A stretch of DNA of 60,352 nucleotides from a virus: IMG/VR virus record IMGVR_UViG_3300044568_003480, positions 1-60,352 of that record; one strand, 5' to 3'. The notes under the pieces were generated by a model. The model did no database searches, was not told the origin of the DNA, and saw nothing but the letters and a program-made list of their open reading frames with translations. How positions within the stretch are numbered: the stretch's first letter is position 1; each line of letters opens with the position of its first letter. Below, in pieces: positions 43,401 to 52,363 of this stretch. The position numbers and the translations under genes are program-made.

Positions 43401-43590
43401 TAGTTTCATCTTGTGAAACTATTTTATTTTCTGCTATTGTGTCAGATATATCTATAATCTTTAAATTTTCTACCGGATTTAAAGGTTGGTTAGAGAAATA
43501 AGCTAATCCCGCTCCATTGGCTGGAATAAAGTTGCCAATCTTAACTGCATCTTCGTTCCCTATGGTTGTCTTATTATTAAATTTTTCCAT
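37450..43590 (-). CDS. very large virion (baseplate/fibre) protein, 2046 aa
   Basis: A beta-rich protein of many small domains. Near residues 975-1025 it contains AAVREFQTKVKLG and 'DGVVDSETKSLMAYVVKFW', like a PG_binding_1 domain, which could hold peptidoglycan. It lacks clear enzyme motifs. Its size and place between fibre-like genes and the baseplate gene suggest a baseplate arm or long fibre. The start overlaps the stop of the frameshifted gene at 43590; GAGGAAAG precedes the ATG. Confidence 0.75.
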   Translation of the reverse strand: MEKFNNKTTIGNEDAVKIGNFIPANGAGLAYFSNQPLNPVENLKIIDISDTIAENKIVSQDETKIFFANELGILQDKDGNTDFHTSDLTISDTFLSKDFTTERIYSDSINENDFLHHYYISRYFISAPSGYAINDLDDYHDISYYKNINIKVLDSQNQEYVDKNTGRRKYKILLDPYLTESNFDGTEVPYRIFVGLDSSDPVNLKLVYDKIVLDDNGEVVSQTLRYVETINAVSYYSEVAEEASVISKHSKKIYSIKKFNKKYSEIFSHNLDYNSYQVFAPRKALFDNRNYEVFNWRLVARVNQPVNYDIMDNSKNAEDSGQIKQRTVNVGVLYDSADTTALENIKPYVFYRLQKSAFNASNYIFENPEIENKVWIQSIEGGKPDKSEARYWMVDVQNVDSLADFDILSFSPTSALTQKATALITEYVTLKNGTLLVDASSYPGNKAFVFNDIQVAGFQAQVVDSYYEYLESNILDENKNGGWNIDSTIFNNQNYGIFGVKKGTYRGIVSVDQSKVFLNVGPTAGAKRPVGATFTFASSGDKLSQGNIVFCSFPFLEYCNSVFHLNDQPSTLNINASASAYEQLDYNAMPGFVEGPFKLLYNSLMYALYSKSQATRKIDLRPSLYNFVGPWESSWVMDQSALMDDEKTKYFTNISNNSSTVQYARDLISNDDSIKKYYLKKVSESLPGSLSSQLISPSVVSNNTDFYIEITNPDIIISSPSFSSSELAQSKVLSSTLENFPTSYFLYKLLNKDQKIFAFTEKISNKLYVPEGYGPYEIKEMGEIKVGGNKQLNSSISPSSYFKSYPFRFGVKYSRISTTERASSFSGTVKTKLNLTYKAQGALRSVKVVGTVTRNYAGTNRFITHPAPDADPIIIEGQNVTDVPCSNIISGRQLDVSGKLPLISELSAQNFKSFEYTWDIEAATAGYPIATWRVGAKHPYVKYIKCVMQVAGLYNINKTIVNAKTKVKEQPENNTTYTTGLSAAVREFQTKVKLGNLGAGAVPRVPLLYPPDGVVDSETKSLMAYVVKFWSRYEPIYYSRLVSLAAEHDVSRFVESVFKQIEASQINSGGSYRRISFTGNVSNSPSTIEDFIFFSIPNPENYQKVNKIRIKLEGAPWNKVKLVGYGYSPEDPIQGGQKRFAANTIFKAYAVHKATNGVTLAGNNLEIDLAGVSTATCKNMFVRLQTNGKQLGGPWGSLAEGFGIVGITADLKTKDTSEPPKDAIEDIAFDYNKVHQAFPSIDKPEIEELANYWILDQDGIQDVNLSWSGNKLVSSLDGHLIYTTLTNKFYVWSNASQNWTEDIVSFFNPTPDENQEINPINLDLDEVERNIVYKDLIQTTDVYINATGYLTENFDNLSSLSEYSVDYTVGYLSGKNVLLDSFSYNYLGKSYSRTLSSQTPIVDTSLNSLLNEQVTSDPNTIDTIQNNGITINFANPVAVSIDYGSSVELISVTSKVNGQLVTPSSVCAVSYYGNVPNNLTPSQPKSSGFKIKTSATYYSNPNTYISAENIIDTYSLINTDGEFIEKVNSITVNDGLILLCDSSGKPVGVPSPEDVGADIISTAQYDPSFTFDIKYGYVSINNNTYENDGLVYGFYDRKEKEFIGKLVSYNDIISRGVNNIYVATMAFDADGNLNQSIDYIGAQNTNTYKPISLSPKMITPVYSVKYRNSSAIKVTEMSDPITRKEPWPLRVTAGSFNKNIFLSRNYAFSDWKAKYVGQVLSCTYDTSASILANNFSRIFGHKNKDIKNEIPLVISSKKIQLRRTPLLMYTMPIEDKVESKLPAIIPAITVYVRADQSSTWLELPYSEIKDIDSNSGIIEFKSDIVSSSDLIKIDYTIVDNTVWIYQVEGEEVPLNPFLNYDKIDENKPLYIYLMPTKIDVLSNPVHTSYEGPINLPSINKKIAITEYANSYPVHFTFDKNMFNKLSHRYNPIALPIGVVYITNSDKNPNVNINDVRIKGGGVVSDVTSYSELNQINGVNSYWDIYSMNPRTYPKGGYVIIKIPDAVKDNFKSIEEIYDIVNRNITAGVGFEIQNLDGVAWRTKTYE

Positions 43591-46500
43591 TAACTTTCCT
43601 CATAACCGACTATATAATTCGGTGTAGCTATAACATTCGGCGTAGAACCAAATAGACCCATCTGGTACTGATCGTAATAATCAACTGGCAACCATCTAGG
43701 TGGCAGCCAATTTAGCTCTGCGCTTGGTGTTGCACCAAAGTCTTGCTTAATTAAATTAAATGTAAAGTTTGGAGTAGCTATTATATCTTCATCGTCACTT
43801 GTATTAATATAGTACGAAGGTAGTACAGTTTGTTCATCCAAATATTGGATATTATCAAATCTTTCATACCAATAAGCCACATCCCCGTACAGCGTGTTCG
43901 GTGTTGCCGAAGCTACCCCAGCCATATCTGTTTCCACCGAAACAAACCAATAGCCTGGGTTATTTTTTGGTTGCGAATAGAAGGGCCCCACAGAAAATTT
44001 GCCGTCTGGAGAGGCATGTGTGTAGCCAGATATATAGTTTCTTCCTGGTGATACCGAAGAAGTGCTGTAGTCTACAGTATTCAAAACATCGTACAATGTT
44101 CTAGCTTTTCTCCAGTATATTATTGGCGTAGAAGAAGGTGGATTGTTATTAGATTTAATATATCCATAAATATAATTCTCGCTTATTCCATCAGACTCTA
44201 TTATCAGCTTAGAACTGGAGGCCTTAAAATCATATTCTGAATTATAGTTATCTATAAATTCTATATTTGCTCCAGTTATGAATGCCCCAGATTCACTATT
44301 GCTGTGGGCATTCGCTTGAGGATAGGAAATTCCAGTTACAAGAATAGACGCATACAAGGCTGCTGTTGGAACGCCAGTAAACCTTATCTTTGTTTTAGCA
44401 AGCCCATACTTATTGGTTGTGAGGTATTCATCTTGCAAGTCAAGAAGATCACTTGACAGCTGGAATGTTTGGTAAGGTTTAAAGTTGCCAGCTGAATCGT
44501 AAGATGTTATTGTCAGATAAATAATGTCATCTATGTTTTTTGATATTTGTTGCGGTGATATCTCTACAACTGCAGTGCTAAAATCGTATTCATCTTTACT
44601 TAGATAAATATAACCTTCTTCGACTGGAACTTCTGCGCCGCTTAAGAATAGGCCAAGTGGTGTAGATGTTTCCTGTATCGCTGATTCATATATTATTTCA
44701 TAAGATCCGGTAGCTGCACTTGGTGTGGCAGAAAAATAAACTTTTGAATAATACTCGTCTTTTGTTTCAGAGTAAACATTTCTATCTACATAAAAAGCTT
44801 GAGCCAAAGAATAACTAATAGTATATTCTCTGCCGGGTACGAGGATGCTGCCGCTTGTAGCGACATTGTCATACACTTCTATTTTGTTAACCTTATAGGA
44901 ATACTTGTCTTCACCACTCATTAAATAGTCTGAAGTGGAAATGTAGAATTCTCCATCAAGGTAAAGAGGTATTATCCCAGGAGTTGAATAGTCTGTGCCT
45001 ATTGACCAAATATAAAATTCTGGATTTAATGGAGATTGTGTTAAAACTTTTCCTGTATAGTTGTCTTTTATTATAATATCTTTTACATTTAAATGAGAGA
45101 TGTATAGTGCGCCGTGCTCTGAGCAAACCAATGTTTCTTGGTTGTTAAACACAACCTTACCAGGAGTTGCTGTATCGGAGAATGCCATCTCCTCAAGAGT
45201 AAAATCCATATCTCCATCTTTAACTGAGATAAGAACTGGGGCTCCCTGCGTTGGCGTCTTAGACAAATCAACATTAAAGAAGCTACCCTGATACAAGTCA
45301 ACTATAGGTTTAGCATAAACATAGTTCTGTTCATCAGCTAAATTTAACCAGCCTGTATTCATGGAAATTGGATTTGAACTTATCGAATTTGAAAAAGTGT
45401 TCTTATAACCTTTATCTAAATTAACATTTATATCAATTGGAGAAAAGTAAAATTCTTTATTCGAGGCATCGTATATTTCCTTGATGACCTTAGAAGAATC
45501 TTGCTTATACTGGAACAAAGCACTGTCTTCTCTAAGAACCGTTTCTTGTGAAGCTTCAAGAATAACTTTATCATTTAATGATATTGGCTTTATTTCCGTT
45601 ATATAGTATTGATTATTTGAATCTTTAGTTAAACCAAAATCTTTTCTAGTTAAAGAATAAGTATCTAAGAATGTATCTCTTTTATTCCTATCAAATGGGC
45701 TGTTGCTCTCTTGGGCCACTTCTTCTCTCTTGTAAATATTACCAAGATAGTCAACATAACCCCTGATCATTGGGGTTGTTTTTAGTTCGTCTTCCTCAGT
45801 AGGTATCCAAACTGGGCTCTTAAATGGATAGTTTGGTGTTGATTGAAGATTATTTGTTATACCCAAAACATATGGCAATGAGCTATAGTTAAATGTCGCT
45901 GATTCAAAATAATTAGAATAGACAGGTGTCGTAAGTTCTGTTTGCAAATATGAATTCAAGATTATATTTGGCGAAGAAGGAACAAAATATTTAGTGTCCA
46001 ACATAGGGAAGTAAGATTTTCCACCGTATTTTGGAGAGAAATCAAGCGTAGTAACAGGTTGCCCTGGCTCTCTATAGATTTCTTCAACTGTGAAAATTGG
46101 CTTAGAATCTATCTTAACATTTTCTATGATTAGTCTATTAGGGGTTCCACTAGTTGGAATCAATAAATTTTTTGTTAGTTCAGATACAAATATTGTTTCA
46201 TCTTGTGTTAACTCTGGATCATTATCTTTGTTTATTATGATCGAATCTTCAATAACGTTAGAGTATTTTATTGTTGGGGTTGAACCATAAACTGTTGAAC
46301 CTATTTTGAAGTTTGCATTTATGTAATTAATATTTGGAGTAGCCAACGCTATGTTTGAAGTTATTGCTGGGTTTACTGCTGAAACATTTGATTCATTAAA
46401 TGTGACTCTATACTCGCCGCCATAACCAGATGCATACGTTTGGGCCTGTGGTAACCATATAGCTTTATTGACTATCTTTACTGAACTTGCTTTCTTTATA

Positions 46501-48513
46501 TCTATAGATGAAGTTCTAGGTGTTGCTAAAGAATTTTCATATTCATAATTGTAAGTTTTTTCTTTAAAAATTACATTTTGATTTGTTAAACCATTTGAAT
46601 CAACAATGGATATATAGTTGTATTCTGGACTAGCTTGATCATTCTGCCCAAAATAATTGCGAACAAAAAAATCATTTCTATTAAAGTAGTTTAAGTTCGC
46701 GTAAAATACAGACGGGGTTGCATACTGGTTGTGCGCAGGCATCGCGACTTCGTAGACTAGGGCAACTGCTCCATTTAATTGGCTTGCGGCATCTGGGCCA
46801 TAATTTTCAAGAAAACCATCTGCGTATGTGATTAAATGTTCAGATGTACGTTCTGTAAGGTTGATTGCATTAGGATCTGGTAATACTTCCGTATACTGCG
46901 CCTTATATGTATACCCAATTTCAATTGGCATATAGTAGTCGGTGAGCGATTCTGTTCTGAACCCTTCTGCGGCGAAGTAGCCCTCAAATGATATCGTAGC
47001 TGAATCTGCTTTTGATATTTCAATACTAAGATCTTTAAAATCGCCAACACCTGGTTGGAAATAATCAGACAACGGAGTCGCATTGTCATATGTGTTTGGT
47101 ATGTAATCTACGCCTTCATTGTCTAAGCCAGCATAATCCCATATGCTTTCATCCCAGTTCGCATAGCCCAAGTTGAATGGATATTGTTCATTTATGTATT
47201 TAACAAAATCATAAAAGCGGTTTTCCGGCACACCATTATCGGCAATGTATGGAGTGGAAGATTCTATGTCTCTAATCTCTAAAACATCTGGTGTTGCGCC
47301 CTGGTAATTTGAATCTGGAGTAGCGCCATAAGCTGCCCAAATATTTAATTCTCTTCTTAGAGTTTTCTTAAAACCATCTAAGCTTACCGACGGAGGGTTT
47401 ATATACGCATCAAGTATTCTTTTTTTGAAAGAAAGATTTTCCTCTAGGTACAATCTTTTTAGCCCAACCCTTGCGCCAAATTCATCAAATATGTTGAACA
47501 GCATGATTGGTTCTTGTGAATAAATTGATCCATCTATAGTTAACGAATCAAATTTTCTCAATGTCATTATTTGACTATCTAATAGATTGTGATAATAGAT
47601 ATAGTCAGTAGACCTTGAAGAATTGAAATTTTCTAATGAAGACGCTCTAGCTAATTTAATTAGATCGCCAACAAAATTTAAAGAAGCTGCTGGTATGTTG
47701 TAGGATACATAGCCCCAGGCTGGAATGTCAATATCTGCTGTGCTAATAAAATTGTTTATATTTGAAACATCTAATTGAGTATTAAAATCATCTAAGTAAT
47801 GACTAACTAAAGAGTTAACAAATTTACCACCAACAGTTACTGGAGTAGCTAGTTCTGGTGTGGCGTGCTCAATTGAGTCATCATAGATGTCCATCCATGT
47901 AGGAAATTTTCTTAAAATATTTCTAGCAGAATCAGATATTACTGGGGTTGTAGTATCATGTATCGCTACGTTAACATACAATAATAAACCAAGTGCTGAC
48001 AAGTCTTCTACGTCAGAAAATATTGTTAATTCTATTTTAATATATGGTTTAGAATTGCTTAAAAATATTGAATTTGAATCGATATTTAATATTGACTTAA
48101 GCCAAGGTCCGTTGACTTTGTCTGACTCATATATTTGGAATGTAAATGTTGGCTGTTGATCGCCAGGAACACTCGTGAATTTATGCTTGAATGATATTAT
48201 GTCAACTCTAGAACTAGTGTCAACAAATCTGAGCAGTGAAGGGCTTGCCTCGTCCCTAACTACTTCTCCATAGTTAGTTACGTAGGAAGCTAGCGGATCT
48301 ATTGGCGTTGAATGGCCAGCTGAATAAGACGGAGAAGACACCTCTGTTCCAACAAAGGTGTAATCTCCGTATTAAGTTTAATCCAGTTTTTGATCTATAA
48401 TATGAATAATTTTTATAAAACTTATTGCTGTACAGGTTGATAGAACCAGTTGTCCAAATGTTCCCATTTTTATTAAAGTCTCCAGTTTGGAAACCTAACA
48501 GGTAACTTTTCAT
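43590..48513 (-). CDS. 1640-aa tail protein with a +1 shift at CGG; Thr-Pro rich
   Basis: Two reading frames form one gene. The first 48 codons (MKSYLLGFQTGDFNKNGNIW... to GLNLI) have AGGAATCAGG before the ATG; at codon 49 (CGG, 48367-48369) skipping C gives GLNLI-G-DYTFVGTEVSSPS, continuing for 1592 aa. In zero frame it stops 31 codons on. The alternative start is a GTG at 48341 without a ribosome site. The N-terminal half may contain a gpI-like baseplate part (RKFPTWMDIYDDSIE). About 27 Thr-Pro dipeptides, mostly A/S-T-P, are spread over the protein, far above composition; the 2046-aa neighbour has about six. This may mark sites for hydroxylation and glycosylation. Confidence 0.82.
48367..48369 (-). 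other. +1 frameshift site D (ATA CGG A) in the tail protein gene
   Basis: TTA ATA CGG AGA TTA in zero frame; skipping the C gives ATA GGA GAT TAC ACC TTT GTT. The zero-frame continuation is a Arg/Trp-rich, low-quality tail; the +1 frame joins the 1592-aa frame directly. The P-site ATA cannot pair well with TAC, so slippage by re-pairing is not the likely mechanism here. Confidence 0.78.
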
Positions 48514-48529
48514 TCCTGATTCCTTTAAC

Positions 48530-49780
48530 TTAGTCTAGCCAAATAGAATACTCTGAAGTTACTCCATTTTCTGGGTGCACAAACATTAAATGCTGACAAG
48601 GTCTGCTCATAGACGAGAAATATTCTTGGGCATAAGTGTTATAGCTTTCTGGAGAACCAGAGATTCTTAACATGGAACTTCCTATCGTCATCTTAAATTG
48701 CTGATGATAATGGCCCATGAAAACATCATCAAAATGTTCAGGAATTGCTCCATCTTTCCATCCCATTATTTTTTTATAGTAACCATGGAAAGCGTTTGGT
48801 GCAGGCATTTGATCGCCATGAATTAACAAGCTGCTGTAGTTGCCGATTGTGTCAACGGCATACCAGTTTCTTTCTCCTACGCCATCTGGAATATTAAAGG
48901 TTACTCTTTCGTCGTCCCCAACAATCAACTCTATAATCTTATAGAGCATTCTATCCATGTTGGTTTCTGGATCGTGCTGCTTGCGTGCTCTTCCGCCTAC
49001 TGCTCCATGGTTTCCTATCACGCCAGTGATGTGTACGTGATTGAAATTTTCCAATGCGGTCTTAACAAAGTTCCCAAGTATTCTTGGACCATTAACAGCA
49101 ACTTGTCTGTACAGACCAGAGTCTATAAGGTGGCTTTGCCCAGGGAAAATCTCTTCACCTTCGACTATATCGCCCAACAACCAGATATGAAGATCATTTA
49201 CTTCATGATCCATTCTTTGAATCTCTGTTATTTCTAACAGCTTTTCTGTGTATCTTTCTATTCTTTCTTCTAATACATTAGTATTATAATCAGGTGTTAC
49301 CTTACCCATTTGCCAGTCTGCAAAGACTACTACTGCAGTTTCTGGAACTTTTTCTTTATTCTTTTTTAAAGAAGGAGCTTTAATTTCTGGGAACTCAAAG
49401 CCGGCAAAGGCATCGTAGGCTGCGGCATAGGCTGCTCTTACAACCTCGTCTTGTACGTTTTTAAGAGTCTCTACTCTCTTGGCCAATCTTCTATTTTCTG
49501 ATCTTAGGAAGTCATTTCTTGAATCAGATATTTCTGACAAAAGATCTTCTGACTCTTCCTCTTCTTCTTCGTCTCTTATTTCTACAGCGGCTGACTGTAC
49601 GTACATTGAATCTTTTTCATTAATATAATCAATAACTTCTTCTTGCGAGATTTCTTCTACAGAAGAAGACTCCCCCAAGACGTCGCCATGGCCTTCGCCA
49701 GTAAAAACCACATTTTTAGCTTGAGCTATATTTGGGGCGCGAACTATATGCTTGTTTGTAACAACAAAAGTCTTTTTCAT
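48530..49780 (-). CDS. metallophosphoesterase with an extra N-terminal domain
   Basis: 416 aa. N-terminal domain (1-~55) matches the free 64-aa protein. An acidic linker (EEEEEESED) and a coiled coil (RSENRRLAKRVETLKNVQDE) lead to the phosphoesterase core: FADWQMGK, GDIVEGEE, GNHG, IHGDQ, GHYHQQ. The first motif has Gln where His is usual. It probably acts on DNA or nucleotides (SbcD/Mre11-like), though it lies between tail genes. Might be packaged or might be a late processing enzyme. Confidence 0.82.
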   Translation of the reverse strand: MKKTFVVTNKHIVRAPNIAQAKNVVFTGEGHGDVLGESSSVEEISQEEVIDYINEKDSMYVQSAAVEIRDEEEEEESEDLLSEISDSRNDFLRSENRRLAKRVETLKNVQDEVVRAAYAAAYDAFAGFEFPEIKAPSLKKNKEKVPETAVVVFADWQMGKVTPDYNTNVLEERIERYTEKLLEITEIQRMDHEVNDLHIWLLGDIVEGEEIFPGQSHLIDSGLYRQVAVNGPRILGNFVKTALENFNHVHITGVIGNHGAVGGRARKQHDPETNMDRMLYKIIELIVGDDERVTFNIPDGVGERNWYAVDTIGNYSSLLIHGDQMPAPNAFHGYYKKIMGWKDGAIPEHFDDVFMGHYHQQFKMTIGSSMLRISGSPESYNTYAQEYFSSMSRPCQHLMFVHPENGVTSEYSIWLD

Positions 49781-49798
49781 ACCTAACCTATTCTAGGG

Positions 49799-50965
49799 TT
49801 AATAATTGTTAATGCCCATTATAACAGAATTAATAGAAACACTTCCAGCTACAGGATATATTTTATCGCTAGATGGGGTAAAATCTTTTAGCGGTATTTC
49901 TTTTCCATCTGCATTAAACGAGTTTATCGTTACAGACCTTATGTAATCTGAAGACAACTTAATTTGTCTTTCTATTTCAGCTATAGATATAGTGGTTCCA
50001 ACCGTAGATGAATTCAAGTATCTTCTCACAAATAACACAGCTTGGTTTCTGATGCCGGCAGCAAGACTTTCTGACGCAGTTGATGAGACCATTATTGTAG
50101 CCATAACGTTGACAGAAATCTTTTCTGCCACTCTAACATTAAACCTAACCCCAACTGGCTTAACGTTAATTATTGTGTTATAAACCATCTCTGGCATCAT
50201 CTTTATTTCTGCTGTTGATTCAGGAACAATAATAACATCACAGGAGCCCAGGCCATACGAAGACTCTCTCAACCTAACGTCTTTGACACCCTTTATGGAT
50301 AGGGCTGCAAAACGCACTGCCTCAACCGTGCCAGCCGTACGAGTCTTTAATGCGCCTATTATTCTGGTTCTATAGTTGTCGTCAGATTCTGAGTTGATAA
50401 TAGCATAAACTTCTTTTGGGTTATTGCAATATACCACAACGCCAGGAGGGCTAATGAAATTGTGTCTAGTTAAAGAACCTACTGGAGCAGTGTATGTATT
50501 GTCTGTGAAATCTGGTATAACCAAACCATAGGCTCTCGTTGTACTTGCCCCTATGCTCACGGCACCGTTGAGTTTAAACTTATATTGCTTTGTGCTAAAA
50601 TTATCTACGTTAGTGTATATGATCGTTCCCTTTGGGATCACAATATCTACGCTATATGGAGTCTGTATATAGAACTCTATGTTATAAGATTGTCTTTCCG
50701 CTGCGGCATTGTCTGTAATGTCTTTTCTTCTAATATTATATAGATCGCCAATCAGGTCTAAGTTACGACCAGAAGCAGTAGATAGACCCCCTTGTCTAAG
50801 GGTAAAAGAAAGCGAAGAATAAAGATCTGCTATTTCAGATCCCATGGCTTCAGCGAATGCTCTGGCTACCGAACCAGGTTGTATGGCAGCAATACCGGCA
50901 TTTTGTTGTAATGAATCTAAAATAGAATTAACTATTTGTGATTTATCTTTTGTACCGTATATCAT
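49799..50965 (-). CDS. baseplate J-like protein
   Basis: 388 aa. The order of the Baseplate_J family is seen: start 'INSILDSLQQNAGIAAIQPG' then 'RQGGLSTASGRNLDLIGDLY', 'IPKGTIIYTNVDN', 'RTAGTVEAVRFAALSIKGVK' and DVIIVPEST. It would form the outer wedge that joins baseplate and fibres. GAGGATAAAATG at the start. It supports contractile-tail morphology. Confidence 0.85.
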   Translation of the reverse strand: MIYGTKDKSQIVNSILDSLQQNAGIAAIQPGSVARAFAEAMGSEIADLYSSLSFTLRQGGLSTASGRNLDLIGDLYNIRRKDITDNAAAERQSYNIEFYIQTPYSVDIVIPKGTIIYTNVDNFSTKQYKFKLNGAVSIGASTTRAYGLVIPDFTDNTYTAPVGSLTRHNFISPPGVVVYCNNPKEVYAIINSESDDNYRTRIIGALKTRTAGTVEAVRFAALSIKGVKDVRLRESSYGLGSCDVIIVPESTAEIKMMPEMVYNTIINVKPVGVRFNVRVAEKISVNVMATIMVSSTASESLAAGIRNQAVLFVRRYLNSSTVGTTISIAEIERQIKLSSDYIRSVTINSFNADGKEIPLKDFTPSSDKIYPVAGSVSINSVIMGINNY

Positions 50966-50972
50966 TTTATCC

Positions 50973-51347
50973 TCACAAATTTTGTGTTACAGATAACACA
51001 ATTGGTTCATTGCTATCAGTGGTTATGTGCACGTCAAATCTAATTGAGTCTGCACTGGTGGGGACAGAAGTTATTTCTATATTCCTACCTTGAAAAATAT
51101 TCTCCTTTTCAAGAGCTGCCCTAATTAATCTTTGCCCTAAATCTCCTGTTTCTTTACTCTGTGGCATCCCGTAGAGAATAGAAAGGTCAGTCCCCAAATT
51201 TGGATACACAAAAAAGTCACCAGGCTCTGTCATCAATCTAATATAAATTTGCTGGACATCGTTTTGAGCTCCAGAATTAACTAACGATAAATCCTTATTG
51301 CCATTAATTAATAAATCACCAGACATCGTTAAAAATAAATCAGACAT
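50973..51347 (-). CDS. gp25/GpW-like baseplate wedge protein
   Basis: 124 aa starting MSDLFLTMSGDLL. The 'VYPNLGTDLSILYGMP' and 'RLIRAALEKENIFQGR' segments are typical of the gp25 family, which join the sheath to the wedge. I chose the ATG at 51347, 8 nt inside the neighbouring gene, over the longer frame that starts with lysine-rich sequence overlapping it. Confidence 0.8.
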   Translation of the reverse strand: MSDLFLTMSGDLLINGNKDLSLVNSGAQNDVQQIYIRLMTEPGDFFVYPNLGTDLSILYGMPQSKETGDLGQRLIRAALEKENIFQGRNIEITSVPTSADSIRFDVHITTDSNEPIVLSVTQNL

Positions 51348-51984
51348 TTTTATCTTTATCAGCCTTTTCTTTAGCCTGTTGATTAGAATAACCATTCTTT
51401 ATTAATTCTACTACGTACTCTACATATTCAGTAGAATGATTTTTTAGAATATTGTCCAAGAAAACAATCTGGTCAGGGTTTAAACCTTCCATTGAAAATG
51501 CGGAGGTATACTTCTGCCCAGTTTCAGGTTGTTGTTGACTAAAACCGTACTCTTCGTTAATAGTAATAGGCTTTTGGGCTTCTTTCTGATCTATATCTTT
51601 AAGTTTAGCGAGGTAATGATACGCGCTATTCTGTGCCATATGTATGCTTTTAGGGTCTACCTTTACCAGGGTTGGCTGGGAGTAGTCAGATGCTGAATAA
51701 TTAAAATTAAACTCATTCCACCTCAAACCGTCTTCGGCACAAAAAAATCTTACCTTCTCCGCAAAGAACGATATAGTTCTGCTGGATGCGCTTATAACTA
51801 TGCCAACCCCTGGAGCAGCAAATATCTCTACATCTCCTTCATCATTCAATCTTAAGAATGAATTTGTGTCAGGGTGATTTAGCCCAACTTCTCTTTGAGA
51901 GAACTGGTTTCTTCTACTGAGTTCAGCCCCTACAGGGAAATTCGCATTCGGTTGACTTGCATTTTGTTTTGCTGTGTTGTCCAT
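51340..51984 (-). CDS. baseplate-associated protein, 214 aa
   Basis: A polar N-terminus (TAKQNASQPNANF), then a strand-rich centre (VEIFAAPGVGIVISASSRTI) and helical C-terminus. It lies between the spike-like gene and the gp25-like gene and overlaps the latter, so it is a wedge or hub component. No closer family seen. Confidence 0.65.
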   Translation of the reverse strand: MDNTAKQNASQPNANFPVGAELSRRNQFSQREVGLNHPDTNSFLRLNDEGDVEIFAAPGVGIVISASSRTISFFAEKVRFFCAEDGLRWNEFNFNYSASDYSQPTLVKVDPKSIHMAQNSAYHYLAKLKDIDQKEAQKPITINEEYGFSQQQPETGQKYTSAFSMEGLNPDQIVFLDNILKNHSTEYVEYVVELIKNGYSNQQAKEKADKDKNV

Positions 51985-51985
51985 C

Positions 51986-52354
51986 TTATCTTGCCATAAA
52001 CTTTGGTATTCCAGTATTAACCGTATAATTACTAGAGTAGTTAGACCCTAAATTGCTTTCTTCAAAATAGCTTATAACATAAGCCTTGTTCTCATTGTCG
52101 TCCCTAAAGCCTACTAAACAACGTGTTCCTGGTTCTGGTGCAACATTTTGAACACCCATTATAGCAGGGCAGGGGACTGAACTTATAATGTTTCCAACCT
52201 GGCCAGAATACGCGTCATCCAATATGATTGTCGCCAGATTGCTTTTTTTATCAAATTGCATGATGACACCAGGCCTTGTCTTGGCTTGACGCATTCTTGA
52301 TAGGTCAATTTGATTTTGTATTTTATTGTCAAATTTTGGATAATTAGTTGCCAT
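51986..52354 (-). CDS. baseplate spike-like OB-fold protein
   Basis: 122 aa with 'RPGVIMQFDKKSNLATIILD', 'VPCPAIMGVQNVAPEPGTRC' and 'YVISYFEESNLG', as in gpV/gp5-type spike OB-folds. It would form the tip that presses on the cell envelope. It lacks the long beta-helix of many spikes. GAGGA before the ATG. Confidence 0.75.
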   Translation of the reverse strand: MATNYPKFDNKIQNQIDLSRMRQAKTRPGVIMQFDKKSNLATIILDDAYSGQVGNIISSVPCPAIMGVQNVAPEPGTRCLVGFRDDNENKAYVISYFEESNLGSNYSSNYTVNTGIPKFMAR

Positions 52355-52363
52355 AAAAATTCC

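Noticed and set aside
7084-48369. Random assembly or sequencing errors as the cause of the split genes
   Set aside because: Not fully excluded, but four independent errors would have to insert a C just before GG each time, at almost every in-frame CGG. Raw reads should decide.
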